Source of the DNA: Agrobacterium sp. a22-2
GTDB taxonomy: Bacteria > Pseudomonadota > Alphaproteobacteria > Rhizobiales > Rhizobiaceae
Length of the DNA stretch: 64,000 bases
Assembly: GCF_012276985.1 (NCBI RefSeq)
Contig: NZ_JAAXMM010000016.1
Location: 81,751-145,750 of the forward strand
Direction of reading: 5' to 3'
Shown here: positions 1 through 9,021 of the stretch, in pieces
How positions within the stretch are numbered: the stretch's first letter is position 1
Layout of the letters: the number at the start of each line of letters is the position of its first letter
The notes under the pieces: model-generated
Database searches by the model: none
Told to the model about the DNA's origin: nothing
What the model saw: the letters and a program-made list of their open reading frames with translations, nothing else
Program-made: the position numbers and the translations under genes

Positions 1-179
1 GTTCAATTACGTTGCGACCTCAATGTTCACATGGCGTGCGCGTTAGCGGCCGCATGGGAGCGCTCCGTGTCACACCAGCCCACCCTAAGAACGACCCGAC
101 TTTTCTTTTGCTTCGTCAATCACGCTGCTGATTTCAGACCGCGCAGTCGACCAAGACCGGCGCGTCCACCAGCACCCAC

Positions 180-1793
180 TTGCCACACGAGAAACAATTG
201 TTCGCCTTTAAGTCACAAGTTTCAGATCACAGCACGAAGACGTTCCGCGCTGCCGCATTGGTCATAATAGCCGGAACGCTTTTTCGGATTTTACTGGCGT
301 CGGTCATCGATCCCGGAGTCGACGAGGCGTATGCGATTGCGGTTGGCACGCAATGGCAGCTCTCCTGGTTCGACCATCCGCCAATGGCTTTCTGGTGGGT
401 AAAGGCGATGCGGGAAATCGCCAGGCCGTTCTTCGGCCAAGACGTGCCGGTGCTGGTGCTGCGGCTCCCTTTTGTGATCGCATTTACGATGACCAGTGTG
501 GTGATGTTCAGTCTCACCAGTCGCCTGTGGGGACCAAGAGCCGGACTGTGGATGGTCCTAGCACTGACGCTGGCACCATTCTTCTCGGTCTCCGCGGGAT
601 CCTGGGTGGTGCCGGACGGCCCACTGCTTCTGTTCCTTTCTCTGACGGCTTGGCTGATGGAGCGGATCCTGTTTTCCCGAGATGCGCCGGAGAGAGAACG
701 CTGCCTTTGGCTTGCTGCGGGACTGACGCTCGGGCTCGCCGGTCTTTCCAAATATCACGCCGCGATTTTTGCCATGGGCGCGGCGCTGTTCATCATCGGG
801 ACACCACACCGCCGTCACCTTACGAGGCCAGCACCGTGGCTCGCGGTTCTGATCGCTGGAATGGTGGCATCGCCGGTGTTTATCTGGAACGTACAGCATG
901 ATTGGGTTGCATTTGTTTTCCAGTCATCGCGCGGCGTCGGTTCGGACGGTCCGGACTGGTCCGGGTTCGCTCGCTCCGTCTTCGGGCAAGCGGCCTATCT
1001 TGGGCCATGGACGCTGGTCGGTGCGCTTGCGGCAAGCAGCTTGGTGCTTCGCGCAAGCGCTATCCGTTGTGGACCGGCCGGGTTCCTGGCAGCGCTCGGC
1101 CTGCCGACCATTCTCTTGTTCACTGCAGTTCCGCTCTGGGGCGGTGATGCGCTGCCGCATTGGCAGATGCCGGGATGGCTCTTCTTGCTTCCGATACTCG
1201 GCCACTCCATTGCCACTCTCGAGGCTTGGCGTCACAGTGCCGCTCGCGCTGCCAGAAGTTTTGCGTTCGCAGCGGGAGCAGTCCTTGCGGTGGGAATCCT
1301 GGCCGTATTAGTGATCCGATATACGCCTCCGTCTCAAGCCGAAACCGCCCGACTGGGTCTAAACGCATTCTTGGAGGAATCGGTGACTTGGCGAGGCCTC
1401 GCCGACAACCTGATCGAGCGCGGTCTGCTCCCCAGCTCGACAACTGTTACAACTCCACCTGAGCGCCCGTTGGTGGTTGCCTTCAATTGGGTGGACGCTT
1501 CGCGTCTCGCCGAGGCGCTTGGGGCGCGCGCAAGCGTACGCGTGTTTGGCGGAGACCCCCGCGGTTTCGCGTTTCTGGCGGACCACGCAGCCTGGACTGG
1601 CCGTGATGTTTTGATCATCGGCCGCCCCGATGTCTTTGATCGCGGCCTCCGGACAGTCCGTCCACTTTTCACTCGGATCGATCGCCAAGCTCCCGTTGCG
1701 GTCGAGATTGGGGGTGAAACCTTATTCGACGCACAAGTCGCGATTGGTCGAAACCTCATATCTTTCTATCCGCTGCCTTACCCCCGACGTTAG
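180..1793 (+). CDS. ArnT/PMT-like membrane glycosyltransferase (GT39-type)
   Basis: A 537-residue polytopic membrane protein of the dolichyl-phosphate-mannose mannosyltransferase/ArnT superfamily, which moves a sugar from a polyprenyl-phosphate donor in the periplasm. The first periplasmic loop carries the acidic catalytic signature (VDEAYAIAVG, about residue 47) followed by WFDHPPMAFW. Many hydrophobic segments then precede a soluble C-terminal region. It starts with TTG; no earlier start gives a better N-terminus. A paralogue follows directly at 1959, so the two probably act on the same glycan or lipid. The acceptor cannot be inferred. Family is confident, substrate unknown. Confidence 0.8.
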   Translation: MPHEKQLFAFKSQVSDHSTKTFRAAALVIIAGTLFRILLASVIDPGVDEAYAIAVGTQWQLSWFDHPPMAFWWVKAMREIARPFFGQDVPVLVLRLPFVIAFTMTSVVMFSLTSRLWGPRAGLWMVLALTLAPFFSVSAGSWVVPDGPLLLFLSLTAWLMERILFSRDAPERERCLWLAAGLTLGLAGLSKYHAAIFAMGAALFIIGTPHRRHLTRPAPWLAVLIAGMVASPVFIWNVQHDWVAFVFQSSRGVGSDGPDWSGFARSVFGQAAYLGPWTLVGALAASSLVLRASAIRCGPAGFLAALGLPTILLFTAVPLWGGDALPHWQMPGWLFLLPILGHSIATLEAWRHSAARAARSFAFAAGAVLAVGILAVLVIRYTPPSQAETARLGLNAFLEESVTWRGLADNLIERGLLPSSTTVTTPPERPLVVAFNWVDASRLAEALGARASVRVFGGDPRGFAFLADHAAWTGRDVLIIGRPDVFDRGLRTVRPLFTRIDRQAPVAVEIGGETLFDAQVAIGRNLISFYPLPYPRR

Positions 1794-1958
1794 AGGCGAA
1801 GATCGGGAAGCGCGCTTGCCCATCCAAACTCCCGATGAGTGGACGTGAACCGTCTACGGATGTGAGGGAAGGGCGGAGTGCTTGCGGGCAGCAGACACTC
1901 GATATTCCATCGTCGTTCGCCTTGGCAACCGGTGCTCCTCAAGAAAGTTTGCTCCACG

Positions 1959-3395
1959 ATGCGGCGTTCCGTATTCTTCGTTTCTGTTGCCTTTCTGGCT
2001 GTTCACCTGGGCATAGCCGCCTCGGTACCCCTCTTCGATGATGAAGCCTACTATGCGCTGTGGGCGCGAGATCTGGCGCTTGGCTATTATGATCATCCGC
2101 CAATGATCGCCTACATGATCCGCTCGGGTACCAATCTCTTCGGTGAAACCGCCTTCGGTATCCGACTGGTTCCGGTGATCTGTTTCGGCGCAGCGGGATA
2201 CCTCGTGGGCGACATCGCGCGAATGTTAGGCGGCAGATCGGTGCTGCCGGTGCTGGCCACAACGCTCTACAACCTCAACCTGATAGTCTTTGCAATAGGC
2301 AGCTTCGCCACCCCAGACACGCCCTCTACCTTGTTCTGGGTAGCCGCACTTTGGGCGGCCTGCCGAGCGGTCAACCTGTCTGCAGACAGTCGATATGCAA
2401 TGCTATTGTGGGTCGGCACGGGTCTTCTTGTTGGCTTCGGTGGCCTGTCGAAGTTTACAAATGCTTTCCTGGCGATCGGATTGCTCGCCTATCTGTTTGT
2501 TACCGCAAAGGGCCGTGCTTACCTGCTCACACGTCTGCCCTATGTGGCAATGGCAGTGGCAGTTCTGCCACTTCTTCCCTATCTTCTTTGGAACCTGCAA
2601 AACGATTGGCTCGGCTTGCAACGCCAAGGCGCGCGCCTCATCGCCTCCAGCTTCTCGACCCGATATGTGGGGGAATATGCGGCGCTGCTTCTCCTGGCAC
2701 CAAGCCCATTGGTCACCTGGTTCGCCTTCAGAGCTATAAAGACGCCCCCAAGGCACAGCGCGCTGCTGGTATGGAGCTCCGTTCCGCTCCTCCTCTATTT
2801 CTCGTATCACGCGATGCATGCGCAAGTTCAGGCCAATTGGGTCGTGCCGCTGCAGGCGCCGGTTGCCATAATAGCGGCCTTTGGACTCGCTCAGGTTCAG
2901 TCGCTGCGGCTTTGGATAGGGATCACGATTGCAACTGCATTCTTGATAAGTTTCGGTTCATTTGCTGTCGTTTTTAATCCGTTCACCCCAATCGGTACCG
3001 CGGACAATCCACCAAACCAGACCCGAGGATGGTCGGCGACCGAAGATGCCATCACCAAGCGGTTGGAAGAGAGCGGCGCAACATGGATCGCCACCACGGA
3101 CTATGCTCGCACCGGATCGCTCGCGCTTCGGTTTCCACAAATCCCAGTGTGGTCGGTCAGGGACCTGCAGCGCTATGGCTTTCGTGGGACGTTTCCAGCG
3201 GTATTGTGCACAGCCCCCGGCCTTCTCATCGAGCGAGCAAGACGATCGGAACACGCCTCTGACCTAGCCGAAAGCCTCTTTGAAGCGGTCCATACCACCC
3301 ATGCCGCCGTTCGAACTCAAGACGGTGTTATACTGATGACCTATCGTCTAACCTCCGTATCTCAAGTCAAATCGCCCGATTGGTGCGGGAACTAA
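1959..3395 (+). CDS. Second ArnT/PMT-like membrane glycosyltransferase
   Basis: A 478-residue paralogue of the preceding gene. It has the same layout: N-terminal membrane anchor, acidic loop motif (PLFDDEAYYALW), then GYYDHPPMIAYM, several transmembrane helices and a periplasmic tail. The reading frame is open from a GTG at 1878, but the ATG at 1959 begins directly with a hydrophobic signal-anchor typical of the family, so I prefer it. The gap to the upstream gene is about 165 bases and the order is the same, consistent with co-transcription. Likely role is lipid-linked sugar transfer to an envelope glycan. Substrate unknown. Confidence 0.8.
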   Translation: MRRSVFFVSVAFLAVHLGIAASVPLFDDEAYYALWARDLALGYYDHPPMIAYMIRSGTNLFGETAFGIRLVPVICFGAAGYLVGDIARMLGGRSVLPVLATTLYNLNLIVFAIGSFATPDTPSTLFWVAALWAACRAVNLSADSRYAMLLWVGTGLLVGFGGLSKFTNAFLAIGLLAYLFVTAKGRAYLLTRLPYVAMAVAVLPLLPYLLWNLQNDWLGLQRQGARLIASSFSTRYVGEYAALLLLAPSPLVTWFAFRAIKTPPRHSALLVWSSVPLLLYFSYHAMHAQVQANWVVPLQAPVAIIAAFGLAQVQSLRLWIGITIATAFLISFGSFAVVFNPFTPIGTADNPPNQTRGWSATEDAITKRLEESGATWIATTDYARTGSLALRFPQIPVWSVRDLQRYGFRGTFPAVLCTAPGLLIERARRSEHASDLAESLFEAVHTTHAAVRTQDGVILMTYRLTSVSQVKSPDWCGN

Positions 3396-3774
3396 CGCAA
3401 TAGCGAGGGTGCATTCCCAGCCGGTTCAGCCCCTTCGCTACGCTTTGTGAACGCGCTGAAATCCTTAAGTCGTCTGTTCTTTTGTTCGTCCTCTGGTGGG
3501 CTCTTGGATCGTGCTCCGATGCGCAGTGTCGTTAACGGGGGCATGGGGCTCGGCGCAACTCTCAAATCGAGGTCCGGAACTTGTCGTACAGATCGGTCGC
3601 GGGTTCGCAGGCAGGTGCGAGGCATTGAAGCGCACCAATCGTCTTGAGGGCCGGTTTGCTTCGTCGGCATTCATCGAGTGCACCGATGTGAAGCGGCTTT
3701 CCGGTACAGAGCCAAAAGCCTTCCGCGACGTACTGGTGGCATCAATCAGCTAGAGCACGGAAGAACAGGACGGC
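3396..3774. other. Stretch without a recognisable gene
   Basis: Between the second glycosyltransferase and the hairpin at 3775 only short open frames exist (the longest runs from 3496 to 3753 on the + strand). None has a recognisable domain or convincing ribosome binding site. It may hold decayed sequence left by the mobile elements to the right. Confidence 0.4.
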
Positions 3775-3806
3775 GAGACTGGCTCAGGAGGCCAGTCTCA
3801 ATTTTT
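3775..3806 (+). terminator. Rho-independent terminator-like hairpin
   Basis: Perfect 9-bp inverted repeat GAGACTGGC / GCCAGTCTC with a 7-base loop, followed by AATTTTTCC. On the + strand this has the form of an intrinsic terminator. It ends the non-coding stretch after the glycosyltransferases and abuts the livM relic. Confidence 0.55.
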
Positions 3807-3826
3807 CCGTTACGCCGAGCTTCAGC

Positions 3827-4084
3827 TTAGGGATGGCGGATGGTCGGAAAGAGGACCCAGCCGAGGCGGGTTTCGAGAAGGTGCCACAGGCCCTTCTTCG
3901 AAAACATCATGACGACGATGGCGACCGAGCCAAGGACGATCATATAACCCGCCCCGAAACCGGAGAGCATTTCTCGCAGGACGAAATAGATCAGCGTTCC
4001 GAGACCCTGTCGGAAAAGCGCTACACCGGCTTGTCTCAAGCCCCAAAGCGCAATTCCGGTGGCGCAATCCGGAGGAAAACCCAT
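3827..4084 (-). pseudogene. 3' fragment of a LivM-type ABC permease
   Basis: About 85 codons that read as the C-terminus of a branched-chain amino acid ABC transporter permease: hydrophobic helices and the family-typical ending (VLGSVAIVVMMFSKKGLW). The N-terminal three quarters are missing. On the coding strand, sequence upstream of the fragment is replaced by group II intron and IS3 sequence. The complete livM gene at 60815-62095 ends in a different way, so this is not a simple copy of it. Non-functional relic. Confidence 0.6.
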
Positions 4085-4166
4085 ACATCTTCCGGATTGA
4101 AGACCGCAGTACTGTCACGTCGCACTACCATGACGTTGCTATGGCCATGGGCCAAGCTTGAACGGA

Positions 4167-4235
4167 GAGCCGTATGCGCTGAAAGGTGCACGTACGGTTC
4201 GGGGAGGAGAAGCGCATCTGCGCTTCTTACTCCAC
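4167..4235 (+). mobile_element. Group II intron 3' end: domains V and VI
   Basis: Bases 4167-4200 form a 34-nt hairpin with the invariant group II domain V pattern: AGC triad at 4168-4170, a GAAA-type loop, and closure by TACGGTTC. Bases 4201-4235 form a domain VI-like stem (AAGCGCA/TGCGCTT) followed by CTTACTCCAC, ending in the AY expected at a 3' splice site. The base after it resumes an IS3 transposase reading frame. No intron-encoded reverse transcriptase or 5' domains are present, so this is a truncated, immobile remnant. Its left limit is uncertain, somewhere around 4090-4160. Confidence 0.75.
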
Positions 4236-4720
4236 TCGCCACCTGGCAGGGTTTCGTCTACGTGGCCTTTGTCATCGACGCTTTCGCTCGTCGCATCGTC
4301 GGCTGGCGGGCGAGCCGGACAGCACATGCAAGCTTCGTCCTCGACGCACTGGAGCAGGCACTTCATGATCGGCGTCCCGCTCATGGAGGCGGCCTAGTGC
4401 ATCACTCGGATCGCGGCGTTCAATACGTGTCCATTCGGTATTCCGAGCGATTGGCAGAAGCTGGCATCGAGCCGTCTGTCGGAAGCGTCGGCGACAGTTA
4501 CGACAACGCCCTCGCCGAAACGATCAACGGACTCTACAAAGCCGAAGTCATTCATCGGCGTGGACCATGGCGCAGCTTCGAGGCCGTGGAGTTCGCCACC
4601 TTGGAATGGGTCGATTGGTTCAATCATCGACGGCTTCTGGAGCCTATCGGGAATATGCCGCCAGCCGAAGCCGAGGACCGGTATTACGCCATGCTGGACG
4701 AACCAGCCATGGCCGCATAA
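4236..4720 (+). pseudogene. IS3-family transposase OrfB, C-terminal part (5' exon lost)
   Basis: Encodes the C-terminal half of an IS3 OrfB integrase: VYVAFVIDAFARRIVGW, the second catalytic Asp in HHSDRGVQY, the catalytic Glu in DNALAETINGL, and the usual WVDWFNHRRLLEPIG ending. The first catalytic Asp (normally in a DFTYV-like motif immediately upstream) is lost because the group II intron 3' end joins at 4235/4236, in the middle of the equivalent of TYV-ATWQGF. The open frame running back to 3833 is an accident of the junction. Confidence 0.85.
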
Positions 4721-4733
4721 CTTAAACGACACG

Positions 4734-4759
4734 GCCTCCGGCAAACCCGGTGCGGTTCA
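4734..4759 (+). repeat. Right terminal inverted repeat of the IS3 element
   Basis: The stop codon of OrfB is followed by a sequence ending GGTGCGGTTCA, which in reverse complement begins TGAACCGCACCGGGTTTGCC, the usual end form of this IS3 group. Tn3 transposase coding sequence begins directly after it, placing the IS boundary near 4759/4760. The left end is deleted. Confidence 0.6.
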
Positions 4760-5317
4760 CTCTCATTCTCGACCATTGGGACGATCTGCTCCATCTCGCG
4801 GCGTCGATCACGACGCGGTCCGTGGTGCCGTCTACGATCCTGAAGAGGCTGTCTGCGTCTCCGAGGGAAAGCCATCTCGCGAGGGCGCTCCGCGAACTCG
4901 GTCGGATTGAGCGTTCGCTCTTCATGATCGAATGGTACTCAAGCCCGACACTACGGCGGAGATGCCAAGCCGGTCTCAACAAAGGCGAGGCCGCCCATAA
5001 GCTTAAGCGCGCTGTCTTTTTCCACGAGCGAGGCGAGATCCGTGATCGGTCGTTCGAAAGCCAGGCGTTCCGCGCCTCAGGGCTCAATCTCGTGGTCAGT
5101 GCGAATCGTGCACTGGAACACGGTCTATCTTGATCGCGCGGTCACACAGCTGAAACGAGCTGGACGAGACATTCCTGATACTCTGTTGAAGCACATCTCG
5201 CCGCTGAGTTGGGAACATATCAACCTTACCGGCATCTACACCTGGGATGCGGAACATCAGATGCCCAACGGATTCCGAGCGCTCCGCCCTCCAGCTGGGC
5301 TGCGGCGGGTCGCATAA
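4760..5317 (+). pseudogene. Tn3-family transposase (TnpA), C-terminal fragment with frameshift
   Basis: Encodes the last ~185 residues of a Tn3-family DDE transposase: RALRELGRIERSLFMIEWY, KGEAAHKLKRAVFFHERGE, then VHWNTVYLDRAVTQLKR and the conserved PLSWEHINLTGIYTW near the C-terminus. One extra base near 5100 shifts the frame between LNLVVSA and IVHWNTVYL, so even this tail is not continuous. The 5' end is cut by the IS3 element. The matching 38-bp terminal inverted repeat lies at 5336. Confidence 0.85.
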
Positions 5318-5335
5318 GTTCTCATTTCGTTCACC

Positions 5336-5373
5336 CTTAGCGTACGATTTTGCACTGCTCTTGTTCCGACCCC
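5336..5373 (-). repeat. 38-bp Tn3-family terminal inverted repeat
   Basis: Read on the minus strand this is exactly 38 bases, beginning GGGGTCGGAACAAG and ending TACGCTAAG. Both the length and the two ends are diagnostic of Tn3-family inverted repeats. It sits 18 bases after the TnpA stop codon, so it marks the outer boundary of the transposon. The opposite end is not in the window. Confidence 0.8.
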
Positions 5374-5612
5374 TCATTGCGGCTCCTAACAACCGCATCA
5401 TGGCACTTCACGCGCCGCGGGAGCAGGCCGTCCACCTCATCAAGCCCCATGAAAGTGATTAGTTGATCGGTGTCGCGGATTTCATCGTGGCCAGCGGCAA
5501 TGACCGCACTGCAGCCCGGACATGTGACTGCTCCGTCCGACGGAGATTTACGCAGAAAACCCCTTGCTAACCGGGCCGTTCCATATCTGCGTTCGAGCCC
5601 AATCTGGTTCAC
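5374..5612 (-). pseudogene. Unrecognised gene fragment cut by the Tn3 end
   Basis: An open frame on the minus strand (start at 5612) encodes about 80 residues before running into the Tn3 repeat at 5373. It has one CPGC pair and an HDEIRDTD stretch but no domain I can name. If it was a gene, the transposon removed its 3' end. It may also be chance. Confidence 0.25.
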
Positions 5613-5683
5613 ATCTTGGAAGCCTGAATCTCAAGCCGACCTTCAGAACCTCTTATATCGTCTGCAATCTTCAATTCAAATTA

Positions 5684-5701
5684 TAGTTTGATGCAAAACT
5701 A
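5684..5701. promoter_or_regulatory. Candidate MarR operator upstream of the aldehyde dehydrogenase
   Basis: Perfect inverted repeat TAGTTT-N6-AAACTA, 81 bases before the ATG of the aldehyde dehydrogenase. A near-identical copy (one mismatch) lies at 9748-9765 between marR and the transporter operon. The size and symmetry fit a MarR dimer. Assignment to the MarR at 9022 is inferred from location and repetition. Confidence 0.55.
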
Positions 5702-5782
5702 GATTGCGCGTCCGATCGTGTTCGGCTAGCTTATCCATAAGGAGCCCGGTGCAGGCAAATCGCAGGGAGGACGGAGTAACGT

Positions 5783-7228
5783 ATGGACATTCAACTTTTA
5801 ATCGATAACGAAGACCAAGCTGCTGCTGACGGAACGACATTTGAACGTCGCGACCCGGTTACCGGAGAGGTGGCGAGCCGGTCAGCGGCGGGCGGGGTCG
5901 CAGACGCGAATGCCGCGGTGGATGCAGCTGCGGCGGCTTTTCCAGGATGGGCCGCGACCGGCCCAGGCCAGAGACGCGCCTTGTTGCTCAAGGCGGCGGA
6001 TGTCATGGAGAGCAAGGCACCGGAATTTATCCGTCTGATGATGACGGAGACCGGCTCCACCGCGCCCTGGGGCGGCTTCAATGCCATGTTTGCCGCCGGT
6101 ATCCTGCGAGAAGCGGCATCTATGACGACGCAGATCGCCGGGGAGATCATACCGTCCGACAAACCAGGCAACATGTCGTTTGCCTTGCGCCAGCCGGCTG
6201 GTGTATGCGTCGGCATTGCCCCTTGGAACGCGCCTGTCATCCTCGGTACCCGCGCTATCGCCATGCCGCTGGCCTGCGGCAATACCGTCGTTTTGAAAGC
6301 GTCTGAGATGTGTCCGGGCGTTCATCGCCTCATCGGACACGTCATGCGGGAAGCCGGCCTACCGAAAGGCGTCGTCAGTATCTTGACTAACGCACCCGCC
6401 GACGCGCCGAAGGTCGTGCAGGCGCTGGTGGAACATCACGCTGTGAAGCGCATCAATTTCACGGGCTCCACCAGAGTGGGCAAGATCATTGCGGAAATGG
6501 CGGCGCGCCACCTGAAGCCGGTGCTGCTCGAACTCGGCGGCAAGGCGCCGCTCATCGTGCTGGACGACGCCGACCTCGATGCTGCGGTCAATGCCACCAT
6601 TTTCGGGGCGTTCATGAACCAGGGACAGATCTGCATGTCGACGGAACGCATCATCGTCGATGAAAAGGTGGCCGATGTGTTCGTGGAAAAACTGGCAGCA
6701 AGAGCACGCGCTCTGCCGGCCGGAGATCCACGAGGGCATGTGGTGCTCGGCTCGCTCGTCACGGTCGAGGCGGCCGAACGCGTCGAGAGCATGGTCAACG
6801 ATGCGGTTTCCAAGGGCGGGCACCTGATCGCGGGCTTCGAACGTCACGGCGCGATCATGAGCGCCACGTTGATCGACGGCGTGACGCCGGAGATGCGCAT
6901 TTATAGCGAGGAGTCGTTCGGGCCGGCGAAAAGTATCATCCGCGTGAAGGGGGACGACGAAGCGATCCGGGTGGCCAACGATACCGAATACGGGCTGTCG
7001 TCCTCCGTTTTCAGCCGCGATATCGGTCGCGCCATGGCCGTGGCACGCCGCGTCGAAGCCGGTATTTGTCATATCAACGGTCCGACCGTTCACGACGAGG
7101 CTCAGATGCCGTTCGGCGGCGTGAAAGGGTCTGGCTACGGGCGGTTCGGCGGCAAGGCGGCCATCGCGGAATTCACAGATTTGCGCTGGATCACGATCGA
7201 AGATCCGGACCAGCACTATCCATTTTAA
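5783..7228 (+). CDS. NAD(P)-dependent aromatic aldehyde dehydrogenase (salicylaldehyde/vanillin type)
   Basis: A 481-residue, full-length aldehyde dehydrogenase. It has FTGSTRVGK for cofactor binding, the general-base Glu in LLELGGKAP (about residue 249) and the nucleophilic Cys in NQGQICMST (about residue 283). The C-terminal region (NGPTVHDEAQMPFGGVKGSG, then FTDLRWITIE) is the form seen in salicylaldehyde and vanillin dehydrogenases, so an aromatic aldehyde is a reasonable guess. A good GGAGG ribosome site precedes the ATG. It is followed 81 bases later by a ThDP-dependent enzyme; together they could run 2-oxoacid to aldehyde to acid. A MarR-like operator precedes it. Confidence 0.85.
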   Translation: MDIQLLIDNEDQAAADGTTFERRDPVTGEVASRSAAGGVADANAAVDAAAAAFPGWAATGPGQRRALLLKAADVMESKAPEFIRLMMTETGSTAPWGGFNAMFAAGILREAASMTTQIAGEIIPSDKPGNMSFALRQPAGVCVGIAPWNAPVILGTRAIAMPLACGNTVVLKASEMCPGVHRLIGHVMREAGLPKGVVSILTNAPADAPKVVQALVEHHAVKRINFTGSTRVGKIIAEMAARHLKPVLLELGGKAPLIVLDDADLDAAVNATIFGAFMNQGQICMSTERIIVDEKVADVFVEKLAARARALPAGDPRGHVVLGSLVTVEAAERVESMVNDAVSKGGHLIAGFERHGAIMSATLIDGVTPEMRIYSEESFGPAKSIIRVKGDDEAIRVANDTEYGLSSSVFSRDIGRAMAVARRVEAGICHINGPTVHDEAQMPFGGVKGSGYGRFGGKAAIAEFTDLRWITIEDPDQHYPF

Positions 7229-7309
7229 ATCGAAGGTCGCACGCGATCGTTTGGCAGGCCGGAAGACCCCTTCCGGCTGCGATGGCCGCTGGCAGTTTCA
7301 GGGTAAAGC

Positions 7310-9019
7310 ATGGCGAACGGAACACATACACTCACCGCCGGCGGGGCAATTCTCGCGCGTCTCAAAGCACTCGGTGTCGATTACATCTTTGCCAATTCAG
7401 GCACGGATTTTCCCCCGATTATCGAAGGTCTGGCCGAAGCCGCGGCGCGCAACATACCCCTCCCGCGTGCCGTTGTCGTGCCGCATGAGAGTGCGGCCAT
7501 GGGGCTCGCTTACGGTTATTATCTCGCCAGCGGGCGCGCTCAGGCCGTGATGGCCCATACGAATGTCGGCCTGGCAAACTGTGCCATGGGCGCAATCAAT
7601 GCCGCTACCGAACATGTGCCGATCCTGCTTTTTTCCGGACGTACACCGCTTGCGGAGAAAGACCGGCTTGGAGCCCGCACCGTGCCGATCGGGTGGGGTC
7701 AGGAAATGCGTGACCAGACCGCGCTTGTGCGGGAGGCGACAAAATGGGACTGCGATCTCAGTTTCCCCGAGCAGGCGATGGACACCGTTGATCGTGCCCA
7801 TGCCATAGCCAATTCTACCCCGCGCGGGCCGGTCTATGTCAGCCTTGCACGGGAGATATTGTGCGAGCCCTGTCCGTCTGACGGCCTTGATTTGCCTCCG
7901 CTCATGGTTCCGGCGGTCGCCGCGCCACGCTTGTCGGACCTCGAGCACGTCGCCATGCTCCTGGCCGAAGCCAAGCGTCCCCTTATTATAGCGCAACGTG
8001 GAACTCAGTCCGAGGAAGGGTTTGCAGCGCTGGAGGAGATGGCACGTGAATGGGCCATTCCCGTCTGCCAATATTGGGCCATACAGCTGGCGGTGGCAAC
8101 CGACCATCCTATGGCCGTAGGGGTCGATCCGGCACCGTGGTTGGCCAATGCCGACTTGGTGCTCGTCATCGATTGCCTGGCACCATGGTCGCCGGACATC
8201 CATCAGCCCGTGCCTGGCTGCAAGGTTGTCCATATCGGCCAGGATCCGCTTTATAGCCGTTTTCCGACCCGCCATTTTCCGTCGACCGCCAATCTTGTTG
8301 GAGATGTTGGCGATACGCTTGTCGCGCTCAACCAGGCGGCAAAGCACTATCTGCCCGGGTCGGAAGCTGCGCGGAAGATTCGACGCGATGTCGTTGCCGC
8401 GGCCGCGCAAGCCCGCAGGCAAGAGGTCCGTCGCGAGGCCGGGTCCGGAGATGGCGATGCGGTCTCGAAGGCATTTGTCAGTCTCTGCCTCAGCCGGGCT
8501 CTGGCAGGTCGCAAAGCATCCATCCTTTCTGAACTTGGCGTACCGCTGGAGCCGCTCGACATCAGCCACTATGGTGCCTGGTTCCAGGAGCCGCATTCCG
8601 GCGGTCTTGGCTGGTCGTTTCCCACAGGCTTGGGCATGAAGCTCGCGGATCCGGACCGGCTGGTCATCGCGACCATGGGGGACGGATCCTATATGTTTTC
8701 CAATCCGGTCGCCTGCCATCAGGTTGCAGAGGCGCTTGAAATCCCGCTTCTCGTCCTTGTGTTGAACAACAGTTCATGGGGAGCCGTGCGACAATCCGTG
8801 CTCGGCATTTACCCTGATGGGTTCGCAGCCAGATCCAACGACATGCCGCTCGTTTCGCTGGCGCCTTCGCCCGATTTCTGCCAGGTCGCAGCTGCGAGCC
8901 GCGCCTGGACGGCACGGGTTCAACATGGACGCGATCTGCATGCAACTCTGGCAAAAGCGATTGATCACGTGTTGACCAGGAAAACCCAGGCTCTCGTCGA
9001 AATCAGGATAGCACCCTGA
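7310..9019 (+). CDS. ThDP-dependent enzyme of the acetolactate synthase/benzoylformate decarboxylase superfamily
   Basis: 569 residues with the three-domain layout of this superfamily. The N-terminal Pyr domain has the ThDP-activating Glu (VVPHESAAMG, about residue 64). A central domain contains ADLVLVIDC and KVVHIGQDP. The C-terminal PP domain has the Mg/ThDP motif MGDGSYMF (about residue 456) followed by LNNSSWGAV. It resembles proteins annotated as acetolactate synthase-like but lies in a catabolic island next to an aldehyde dehydrogenase, which favours a 2-oxoacid decarboxylase or carboligase with an aromatic substrate. The converging marR gene ends 3 bases after it. Substrate unproven. 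Confidence 0.75.
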   Translation: MANGTHTLTAGGAILARLKALGVDYIFANSGTDFPPIIEGLAEAAARNIPLPRAVVVPHESAAMGLAYGYYLASGRAQAVMAHTNVGLANCAMGAINAATEHVPILLFSGRTPLAEKDRLGARTVPIGWGQEMRDQTALVREATKWDCDLSFPEQAMDTVDRAHAIANSTPRGPVYVSLAREILCEPCPSDGLDLPPLMVPAVAAPRLSDLEHVAMLLAEAKRPLIIAQRGTQSEEGFAALEEMAREWAIPVCQYWAIQLAVATDHPMAVGVDPAPWLANADLVLVIDCLAPWSPDIHQPVPGCKVVHIGQDPLYSRFPTRHFPSTANLVGDVGDTLVALNQAAKHYLPGSEAARKIRRDVVAAAAQARRQEVRREAGSGDGDAVSKAFVSLCLSRALAGRKASILSELGVPLEPLDISHYGAWFQEPHSGGLGWSFPTGLGMKLADPDRLVIATMGDGSYMFSNPVACHQVAEALEIPLLVLVLNNSSWGAVRQSVLGIYPDGFAARSNDMPLVSLAPSPDFCQVAAASRAWTARVQHGRDLHATLAKAIDHVLTRKTQALVEIRIAP

Positions 9020-9021
9020 TC

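Noticed and set aside
3833..4235. N-terminal 134 codons of the apparent 295-aa transposase frame
   Set aside because: Composed of antisense livM sequence and group II intron; only the part from 4236 is transposase.
7397..8719. 440-codon open frame on the minus strand
   Set aside because: It is antisense to the ThDP enzyme gene, has no domain and reflects GC-rich codon structure.
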